Assembly: GCA_015711895.1 (NCBI GenBank)
Contig: JACVJH010000040.1
Location: forward strand, 1 to 11,035
Length of the DNA: 11,035 nt
Source of the DNA: Candidatus Solincola tengchongensis
GTDB taxonomy: Bacteria; Actinomycetota; Geothermincolia; Geothermincolales; RBG-13-55-18
Direction: 5' to 3'
Every line of letters starts with the position of its first letter. The first letter of the stretch is position 1. This document shows, in pieces, positions 5,693 to 11,035 of this stretch. The notes under the pieces were generated by a model. That model saw only the letters and a list, made by a program, of their open reading frames with translations. It was not told the origin of the DNA and searched no databases. The position numbers were made by a program, and so were the translations under genes.

Positions 5693-6986
5693 GGTCCAGC
5701 ACCTCGAGGAGGACCTTGGCTATCCGCCTCCCCACCACCTTCTGGGCGGTGAGCCTGAGGTTCTCGAACTCCACCGCCTCCCCTTGCTTGGGAATCTTTC
5801 CCATGAGGTTGTACATGAGCCCTCCCAGGGTATCCCACTGATGGGCGGGGAGCTTGGTCCCCAGCAACTCGTTGAGGTCGTCGATGGAGATGCGGGCGTC
5901 GAACGTGTACCGCCCGTCCCCCAGGCTCTCGTAGAGCTCTCGCGCGCTGTCGTACTCGTCGAAGATCTCCCCCACGATCTCCTCCAGGAGGTCCTCTATG
6001 GTCACCAGCCCGGAGGTGCCTCCGTACTCGTCGAGGACGATTGCCATGTGGATGGTGAGGGCCCGCATCTCGTTGAGCAACTCGCTTACCCGCTTGGTCT
6101 CGGGGACGAAATAGGCCTCGCGCAAGAGGTCCCTGGGCCGGGCGTCGCTCTCCCCGCGCTTGAGGTATGGCAGCAGGTCCTTGGCGTAGAGCACCCCCAC
6201 GATGTGGTCGAAGTCGCGCCGGTACACGGGAATGCGGGAAAAACCGGAGCTCATGATGACCTCCAGGGCCTCCTCCATGCTCGCCCCCTCCTCCAGCATG
6301 ACCATGTCCGTGCGCGGGATCATGACCTCCCTCACCAGAGTGTCGCCGAACTCGAATATGGAATGGATGAGCTTCTTTTCCTCCTCCTCGATGACCGCCT
6401 GTTCCTCCGCAGCGGTTACCAGGGCCTTTATGTCCCCTTCGGTGACGAAGGGCCCCTCACGCATGGTCTTTCCCCCGAATAGCCTGATCACCCCGTTGGA
6501 GATGGCGATGAGAAAACGGACCAGAGGGTAGAAGACGGCGGATAGTGCCCTTACCGCCGGGGCGACCAGAAAGGCGGTGCGCTCCGGGTGGTTGGTGGCG
6601 TAGGTCTTGGGGGCCATCTCGGAGAAGATGAAGATGAGGAAGGTCATCACCCCCGTGGCCACGGCCGTGGGGCCGGGAAGGCCCAGCTCCAGGGCCAGTC
6701 CGGTGGCCAGGGCCGAAGCCCCCACCTGGACAAGCAGGGTGAGCATGAGGATGGTGGAGAGGAAGCGGCTGGGGTGTTCCAGCAGTCTTTCCAGACGTTC
6801 CGCCCTCCGATCCCCTTCCTCCCTCCGGGAACGTACCCGATAGCGGTTCACGCTGACCAGGGATATCTCCGCCATGGCCAGAAAGGCCGCCGCCAGGAGC
6901 AGGCCCACCAGAGCCGCCGCCCTCCAGGCAATGGCCCATCCCGTGATGGCGGCTGTGGCCATGGCGCACGACGCGGCCGCTTTCAC
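5655..6986 (-). CDS. CorC/HlyC/TlyC-type DUF21-CBS membrane protein (putative Mg2+/Co2+ efflux)
   Basis: The 443-residue protein has the CNNM/CorC layout. An N-terminal DUF21 membrane domain with about four hydrophobic segments (near 20-46, 75-100, 107-122 and 138-168) carries the conserved SEMAPKTYA (122-130). A CBS pair follows, from VMIPRTDMV (221-229) to DEYGGTSGLVTIEDLLEEIVG (319-339). The CorC_HlyC domain (about 355-430) ends the protein. Members transport or sense Mg2+ and related cations; older names call them hemolysins. The open frame extends further upstream, but only as a low-complexity shadow inside ybeY. I chose GTG at 6984-6986, which overlaps the ybeY stop as GTGA and has GGAGG 7 nt upstream. 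The ybeY-corC pairing is widely conserved. The 3' end overlaps pgeF by 38 nt, joining two conserved blocks. Confidence 0.93.
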   Translation of the reverse strand: MKAAASCAMATAAITGWAIAWRAAALVGLLLAAAFLAMAEISLVSVNRYRVRSRREEGDRRAERLERLLEHPSRFLSTILMLTLLVQVGASALATGLALELGLPGPTAVATGVMTFLIFIFSEMAPKTYATNHPERTAFLVAPAVRALSAVFYPLVRFLIAISNGVIRLFGGKTMREGPFVTEGDIKALVTAAEEQAVIEEEEKKLIHSIFEFGDTLVREVMIPRTDMVMLEEGASMEEALEVIMSSGFSRIPVYRRDFDHIVGVLYAKDLLPYLKRGESDARPRDLLREAYFVPETKRVSELLNEMRALTIHMAIVLDEYGGTSGLVTIEDLLEEIVGEIFDEYDSARELYESLGDGRYTFDARISIDDLNELLGTKLPAHQWDTLGGLMYNLMGKIPKQGEAVEFENLRLTAQKVVGRRIAKVLLEVLDREGNGGEGHQGG

Positions 6987-7417
6987 CTTCCTTCCTCCCC
7001 CCTCAACCCCAGGATCTCCCTGGCCCTGCGATCCATGATCCCCGCGCCCTTCTCGCTCTCGTCCTCGTAGCCAAGGAGGTGGAGCACGCCGTGAACGGCC
7101 ACCAGCTCCAGCTCCCTCCCCTCCTCCACCGCGTAACGCCGCCGGTGGCGGCGTACGAAGGAAGGGCATACGAGGACGTCCCCGAGGAGGCGGGTTTCCC
7201 CGTCGTCCTCCCCCAGCGGGAAGGCCAGCACGTCCGTGGGCCCATCCCTGTTAAGGTATTTTCGATTGTAATCCGCCATCTCCCTCTCGCTCAGGGCGGT
7301 CAGGGACAGCACGCTGTTCTCCGCCGCTCCCTCGGAGCGCAAGGCCTTGAGGCAAGCCCTGCGCAGGGCCCCCTCGTCTAGCACGGAGCGGCAGCGGCGG
7401 TTCACCAGCACCCGCAT
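6983..7417 (-). CDS. ybeY: YbeY, rRNA-maturation endoribonuclease (with altered metal-ligand motif)
   Basis: YbeY is a single-strand-specific metalloendoribonuclease needed for 16S rRNA 3'-end maturation and ribosome quality control. The 144-residue length is normal. The family segment NRKYLNRDGPTDVLAFPLGE (51-70) is intact, and so is LLGDVLVCP (77-85). The usual H-x3-H-x5-H zinc motif reads HGVLHLLGYED: His109 and His113 are present, but the third ligand position (usually GYDH) is Asp119. I read this directly from the DNA, where the codons are GGC TAC GAG GAC. Asp can bind zinc, so activity may persist. The ATG at 7415-7417 abuts the TGA of pgpH, with GGAGG 8 nt upstream, and the 3' end overlaps corC by 4 nt. 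Confidence 0.93.
   Translation of the reverse strand: MRVLVNRRCRSVLDEGALRRACLKALRSEGAAENSVLSLTALSEREMADYNRKYLNRDGPTDVLAFPLGEDDGETRLLGDVLVCPSFVRRHRRRYAVEEGRELELVAVHGVLHLLGYEDESEKGAGIMDRRAREILGLRGEEGR
6994..7002 (-). promoter_or_regulatory. Ribosome binding site deciding the GTG start of the corC-like gene
   Basis: GGGGGGAGG on the minus strand lies 7 nt before GTG at 6984-6986, inside the last codons of ybeY. It favours this GTG over both the long upstream extension and the ATG eight codons downstream. Confidence 0.75.
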
Positions 7418-9517
7418 TCACGCCCCCTCCCTTTTCACCAGCGCCGGGTATTCCACGCGCACGTGGTACATGCCGCAGAGGACGCGGGTGAACTCCCTGG
7501 TTATCCTCTCCAGGTCGGCCAGGGTGAGCCCCGACTCGTCCAACTGCCCGTCGTCCAACCTCTCCCGGATCATGTTGCGCACCAGTTGTTCCAGCTGCAC
7601 CGGGGTGGGCCGCTCCAGAGCCTTGGCCGCGGCCTCCACGGCGTCGGCCAGCATGACCACCGCCGCCTCCTTGGTCTGCGGCTTGCGCCCTGGGTATCGG
7701 AAGCGGGTCTCGACCACCCTCTCCGTGGGCCCCTTGTCCTTTAGGGCCTGGGCGTAGAAATAGCGCACCAGAGAGGTACCGTGATGCTGGTGGATGATGT
7801 CCACCACCTCCGGCGGCAACCGGTATTCCCTGGCCAGCTCCACCCCCTCCCTCACGTGGGCGGTTATCACCAGGGCGCTGAGATTGGGCTTCAGACCGTC
7901 GTGCCCGTTGAATCCCTCGGGCTGGTTCTCCACGAAGAAGGAGGACCTCTTAACCTTCCCCACGTCGTGGTAATAGGAGGCCACCCTGGTGAGGATGGCA
8001 TCGGCCCCGATGGCCTGGGCGGCCGCCTCGGCCAGGTTTCCCACCACGATGCTGTGGCTGTAGGTCCCCGGCGCTTTGTTTATCAAGAGCTTCATCAACG
8101 GATGGTCGGGCGAGGCCAGTTCCATCATGTGCATGGGGGTGAAGACACCGGATATCCTCTCCATCACCGGTATGGCCCCCAGAGCGAGGAGCATGCACAG
8201 GGCCCCGTTGCCCAGGCCTATGGCTCCGGAGAGGAAGACCAGGCGCAACTCCTTGAAAAGGGAGGCAGTGAGCATGGCCCCGACGGCGAGGAACAGGGAG
8301 ATCCCCACGCCGGCTTTCAAGAGCATCTCCTTTTTCCTGAGGCGGGTGACGGCCAGGGCACCGGCCACCCCGGAGAGCAGGACGTAGGCAGCAAGGGGGA
8401 AGTTGCCCTTGAGAAGGATCCCGCCCAGGACGCCCGCCAGCACCCCGGTGAAAAGGGCGGTGAGGTTGTCCAGCATGGCGGCCATGGTCAAACCCACCAG
8501 CGCCGAGGGCACGAGGTATCCCCAGAGGGGGTTCTGGTCCGCGAAGAGAGCGAAGAGGCGCGACAGGAAAACGTAGGCCAGGAAGAGCAGGCACAGCGCG
8601 GCTACGGTCCTCCACTCCGCGAGCATCGCTTCCCGGTAGCGCAGGAAGAACCAGGCCGCCCCCGCGTACAGCAGGAGGGCCATGAGCGCCACCCCCACCA
8701 CCTGCTGGTAGCTGCCCATGGGCGACAGCGCCCCCACCTCACGCAGGGAGGCCAGGATGAGGGGGGTTATGATCTCCCCCTTGCCCACAATCTTCTGCCC
8801 GGCCACGTAGTGGACGTAGACCGGGGGAACGGCCCTGGCAGCCTCTTCCATGTCCCTTTGCACCGTCTCCGCGGAGTAGGCCGTGTTGATGGCCAGAAAA
8901 GCGGAGGTCAGGTCGGCCGCCGCCCTGCGGAATTCCTCAAGCAGCGAGAGGGACATGGCCTTATCCGCCGCCTCGGCCTTCACGCTCTCCAGGTTGTCGT
9001 AAGAGACGGGACGGGACATGGCCTGGCTCAAAAGCTGGGAGACGGAGGAATGAAGCAACCTGGAATCCTCCGGTGAGGCGTTCAGGATCAGGTTCAAGGT
9101 GGCATCACCAATACCCACGCCGAACTCCTGGCGAAGCGCCGCCGTCCCCTCCGTTCCCGTTCTCTCCCCTCCTCGCAGCTCGGCCACCCGTGAGAAGAAG
9201 GCCTCCAGGCGCGCCAGGGCTCGGTCGAGGGCCGCCCGGTTGACGAAGATGTCCTGCACTTTCCGCCTCTCCTGCTCGCGGAGGGCCTCGGTGCCTTCCT
9301 CGTCGAGGACCTCGAAATCCCGCGGGGAGATGACCGTCTCCGTGCTCGGCTTGCCCACCTCGAAGCGCGCCGGACGAGGCAGGTACTCGAGGACCAGGAC
9401 GGCGAGGAGGATGAAAAGCGTGGTGAGGGAGACCAGAAGCGACCTTGCCTTTCCCGAGGCGGGAAAACCTGCCTTCCGTCCCCTGCGGGACCGTCTTGAA
9501 CCTTCCTTGTCTTCCAT
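7418..9517 (-). CDS. pgpH: PgpH-type 7TM-HD cyclic-di-AMP phosphodiesterase
   Basis: PgpH proteins hydrolyse cyclic di-AMP to pApA and so affect potassium balance, osmotic tolerance and the cell wall. The 699-residue protein has the full architecture. A basic cytosolic N-terminus and first membrane helix (about 26-46) come first. The extracellular 7TMR-HDED domain (about 48-270) includes PVYVHYVAGQKIVGKGEIIT (232-251). Seven membrane helices (about 272-450) lead to a cytosolic HD domain (about 465-690). HD residues are visible: YSHS (486-489), YHDVGK (516-521, with His517-Asp518), NGHD (537-540), HV (554-555), HQHHGT (576-581) and MLADAVEAA (622-630). All catalytic positions look intact. The ATG at 9515-9517 is forced by an in-frame TAA three codons upstream, but AAGGAG is only 2 nt before it. 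It directly abuts ybeY. Confidence 0.94.
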   Translation of the reverse strand: MEDKEGSRRSRRGRKAGFPASGKARSLLVSLTTLFILLAVLVLEYLPRPARFEVGKPSTETVISPRDFEVLDEEGTEALREQERRKVQDIFVNRAALDRALARLEAFFSRVAELRGGERTGTEGTAALRQEFGVGIGDATLNLILNASPEDSRLLHSSVSQLLSQAMSRPVSYDNLESVKAEAADKAMSLSLLEEFRRAAADLTSAFLAINTAYSAETVQRDMEEAARAVPPVYVHYVAGQKIVGKGEIITPLILASLREVGALSPMGSYQQVVGVALMALLLYAGAAWFFLRYREAMLAEWRTVAALCLLFLAYVFLSRLFALFADQNPLWGYLVPSALVGLTMAAMLDNLTALFTGVLAGVLGGILLKGNFPLAAYVLLSGVAGALAVTRLRKKEMLLKAGVGISLFLAVGAMLTASLFKELRLVFLSGAIGLGNGALCMLLALGAIPVMERISGVFTPMHMMELASPDHPLMKLLINKAPGTYSHSIVVGNLAEAAAQAIGADAILTRVASYYHDVGKVKRSSFFVENQPEGFNGHDGLKPNLSALVITAHVREGVELAREYRLPPEVVDIIHQHHGTSLVRYFYAQALKDKGPTERVVETRFRYPGRKPQTKEAAVVMLADAVEAAAKALERPTPVQLEQLVRNMIRERLDDGQLDESGLTLADLERITREFTRVLCGMYHVRVEYPALVKREGA

Positions 9518-9531
9518 GGCTCCTTAAGGAT

Positions 9532-9537
9532 ATTATA
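9532..9537 (-). promoter_or_regulatory. Consensus -10 box (TATAAT) upstream of pgpH
   Basis: A perfect TATAAT on the minus strand lies 14 nt before the pgpH ATG, in an AT-rich island within GC-rich DNA. No -35 match stands 16-18 nt upstream (GGCGCC at 17 nt) and there is no extended -10 TG. Transcription from it would begin about 7-8 nt before the start codon, giving a nearly leaderless mRNA. The promoter role is inferred. Confidence 0.45.
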
Positions 9538-9604
9538 CACCAGCCCGCTCTAAGGGCGCCGCCGTCCGGGGTCCCAGGTTCTTCCAGAAGGTGGGTGCCG
9601 ACGC

Positions 9605-10624
9605 TCACCTCCCTCCATCTTCGCCCTTCCCGGAACGCATGTCGTAAAGGCGGTAGGCCTTGACGATCTCCTGGACTATCTTGTGCCGCACGACGTCGCG
9701 TTCGTCCAGGTAGACGAACTCGATGCCCTCTATGCCGGCGAGTATCTCCCGCACCACGTTCATCCCCGAGGGCTGGCCGCCGGGGAGGTCTATCTGGGTT
9801 ATGTCGCCGGTGACCACGGCCTTGGAGCCGAAACCGAGCCGGGTGAGGAACATCTTCATCTGCTCCGGAGAGGTGTTCTGTGCCTCGTCTAGGACGATGA
9901 AGGAATCGTTGAGGGTGCGACCCCGCATGTAGGCCAGAGGGGCCACCTCTATGACCCCCTGCTCCATGTACCTGGTGAATTTTTCCACATCGAGCATCTC
10001 GTAGAGGCAGTCGTAGAGCGGGCGGAGGTAGGGGTCCACCTTCTGGTAGATGTCGCCGGGCAAAAACCCCAGTTTCTCCCCCGCCTCCACCGCAGGCCGG
10101 GTGAGGATTATCCTTCCCACCTCTCGGGAGAGGAGGGCCTTCACGGCCATGGCCATGGCCAGGTAGGTCTTCCCGGTACCCGCCGGCCCGATGGAGAAGA
10201 CGATGGTGTTGTTGCGGATGGCCTCCACGTAGCGCTTCTGGTTGGGGGTCTTGGGGCGTATGGCCTTTCCCCGGCGTGAGATGATGATGTCCGAGAAGAC
10301 CTCCGTGGGCTTGAGCTCCTCCTCGGCCAGTACCATCTCTATGGCCCTCTCCACGCTCTCCGGGGTGAGGTCCATCCCCGATGAGAGGAGCATGATGAGC
10401 TCCTCGAAGAGCTTGGCCAGGGCCTCGAGCTCTTCCTCCTCCTCCCCGGAGATGGTGATCTCGTTGCCGCGCACCAGGATGCTACTGCGGAAGGACTTCT
10501 CGACGATCTTGAGGAGCTCGTCCCTCTCTCCCAGCAAGTTGACCATGGGCTGGTTCCCCGGGACCAGGATCTTGAGCTCCTTCCTGCCGCCCTCCGTCTC
10601 CTGCGCCTTCTTTCTTTGCGACAA
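9605..10624 (-). CDS. phoH: PhoH-like P-loop ATPase (PhoL/YbeZ type)
   Basis: PhoH-like proteins are RNA-binding ATPases with possible RNA unwinding activity; the YbeZ type works with YbeY in rRNA processing. The 339-residue protein has an N-terminal KH-like region (about 15-75, with ILVRGNEITISG at 49-60), a helical linker, and the PhoH ATPase domain (about 125-325). Walker A is GPAGTGKT (146-153) and Walker B is FIVLDEAQN (242-250). Other family blocks are ILTRPAVEAGEKLGFLPGD (173-191), MRGRTLND (233-240) and VTGDITQIDLP (271-281). The start is probably TTG at 10622-10624, with AGGAGG 11 nt upstream; the next ATG, at residue 27, would remove conserved N-terminal sequence. It lies 20 nt after the HIT gene. 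PgpH stands between it and ybeY, a common arrangement. Confidence 0.94.
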   Translation of the reverse strand: MSQRKKAQETEGGRKELKILVPGNQPMVNLLGERDELLKIVEKSFRSSILVRGNEITISGEEEEELEALAKLFEELIMLLSSGMDLTPESVERAIEMVLAEEELKPTEVFSDIIISRRGKAIRPKTPNQKRYVEAIRNNTIVFSIGPAGTGKTYLAMAMAVKALLSREVGRIILTRPAVEAGEKLGFLPGDIYQKVDPYLRPLYDCLYEMLDVEKFTRYMEQGVIEVAPLAYMRGRTLNDSFIVLDEAQNTSPEQMKMFLTRLGFGSKAVVTGDITQIDLPGGQPSGMNVVREILAGIEGIEFVYLDERDVVRHKIVQEIVKAYRLYDMRSGKGEDGGR

Positions 10625-10644
10625 GTCCCTATCGACCTCCTATC

Positions 10645-10989
10645 TCAACCCGGCGGCCAGAGCATCGGCCTCCCTCCCAGGACGTGGAAGTGGAGGTGAA
10701 AGACGCTCTGTCCCGCGCCCCTCTCCACGTTGGTCAGGATGCGCACGCCTGTGCCCGCTATACCCTCATCCTCGGATATACGCCGGATGACCTTGAAGAT
10801 CCGGGCGAGCAGCTCACCGTCCTCCTCCCCCAGGTCGAAGGCCGAGCGCAGGTGCTCGCGGGGAACGACCAGCACGTGCACCGGCGCCTGGGGGTTGATG
10901 TCCCGGAAGGCCACCACCCGGTCGTCGGAGTAGACGATGTCGGCGTCCATCTCCCCCTTCGCGATGCGGCAGAAGATGCAGTCCTCCAT
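10645..10989 (-). CDS. HIT-family (HinT-like) nucleotide hydrolase
   Basis: The 114-residue HIT protein resembles HinT, which hydrolyses purine nucleoside phosphoramidates and aminoacyl-adenylates. The histidine triad is GQSVFHLHFHVLGGR (93-107) with His98, His100 and His102; His100 is the expected nucleophile. The N-terminal MEDCIFCRIAKGE has the Cys4-x2-Cys7 pair that binds zinc in many HIT proteins. RDINPQAPVHVLVVPREH (29-46) is the usual substrate-pocket block. I chose ATG at 10987-10989, because GGGAGG lies 5 nt upstream. A GTG two codons earlier sits inside that ribosome binding site. It is the first complete minus-strand gene and is followed by phoH after 20 nt. Its physiological substrate cannot be told from sequence. 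Confidence 0.94.
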   Translation of the reverse strand: MEDCIFCRIAKGEMDADIVYSDDRVVAFRDINPQAPVHVLVVPREHLRSAFDLGEEDGELLARIFKVIRRISEDEGIAGTGVRILTNVERGAGQSVFHLHFHVLGGRPMLWPPG

Positions 10990-10994
10990 TTTCA

Positions 10995-11000
10995 CCTCCC
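10995..11000 (-). promoter_or_regulatory. Ribosome binding site deciding the ATG start of the HIT gene
   Basis: GGGAGG on the minus strand ends 5 nt before ATG at 10987-10989. The alternative GTG at 10993-10995 shares a base with it and is therefore unlikely to be used. Confidence 0.75.
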
Positions 11001-11035
11001 TTGCCCCCTCCTCCGTTCGTCACGCCTCGATACGG

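Noticed and set aside
5613..6482. Plus-strand open frame of 289 codons opposite corC
   Set aside because: Antisense artefact of high-GC codon bias; the minus strand encodes clear DUF21 and CBS motifs.
6987..7169. N-terminal extension of the CorC-like protein
   Set aside because: The extension is Gly/Arg-rich and lies fully inside ybeY. The GTG at 6984-6986 has a well-placed ribosome binding site and overlaps the ybeY stop as GTGA.
7781..9076. Plus-strand open frame of 431 codons opposite pgpH
   Set aside because: Composition is a His/Gly/Gln-rich mirror of the PgpH codons with no recognisable domain; PgpH has all HD motifs on the minus strand.
11020..11035. Possible last codons of an upstream minus-strand gene (…RIEA then TGA at 11020-11022)
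   Set aside because: Only four sense codons are in the window and another minus-strand frame is also open, so neither a gene nor a family can be supported.
1..11035. Mobile elements, CRISPR arrays, defence or toxin-antitoxin systems
   Set aside because: No transposase, integrase, repeat-spacer array, terminal repeats or defence domains were seen; every confident ORF belongs to a conserved housekeeping family.

Overview
The window is a dense stretch of bacterial housekeeping genes in high-GC DNA. Thirteen confidently identified genes lie on the minus strand, and the 3' end of one more lies on the plus strand at the left edge. Purine-rich GGAGG-type ribosome binding sites are strong and nearly half of the starts look like GTG or TTG. 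SepF, DivIVA, YggT and PgeF occur together, and YbeY is followed directly by a CorC-like protein. This fits a Gram-positive-type bacterium, most likely a deep-branching, high-GC Actinomycetota lineage. A high-GC Bacillota lineage is not excluded, because a PgpH-type HD hydrolase is more typical there. This taxonomic reading is inference.

Minus-strand order, 5' to 3' (right to left): HIT-family nucleotide hydrolase, PhoH-like ATPase, PgpH-type 7TM-HD cyclic-di-AMP phosphodiesterase, YbeY rRNA endonuclease, CorC/HlyC-type DUF21-CBS membrane protein, PgeF (YlmD/YfiH) multicopper-oxidase-like protein, acylphosphatase, MgtC/YhiD-type membrane protein, YggS PLP-binding protein, SepF, ProC, YggT and DivIVA. 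Gaps are mostly under 35 nt and several genes overlap or abut, so long shared transcripts are likely. The larger gaps are PhoH-PgpH (87 nt, with a TATAAT box), PgeF-AcyP (133 nt), SepF-ProC (91 nt) and YggT-DivIVA (109 nt).

Two conserved gene neighbourhoods are joined here. The right half (HIT, PhoH, PgpH, YbeY, CorC) is the RNA-maturation and second-messenger block, which in many bacteria continues into era. The left half (PgeF, YggS, SepF, ProC, YggT, DivIVA) is the tail of the division cluster that usually follows ftsZ. They are fused by a 38-nt overlap between corC and pgeF, with no era or ftsZ between them, and acylphosphatase and MgtC genes sit inside the division block.

At the left edge, the end of a DUF167/YggU gene converges on divIVA across a 264-nt non-coding spacer. 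That spacer holds a strong GC-rich inverted repeat (probable bidirectional terminator) and a larger inverted repeat just after divIVA. I saw no mobile element, CRISPR array, tRNA, rRNA or defence system. Nothing here is clearly a new system. The best leads are an Asp in place of the third metal-binding His of YbeY, the near-leaderless promoter in front of pgpH, the cluster fusion, and the aromatic C-terminal tail of DivIVA.
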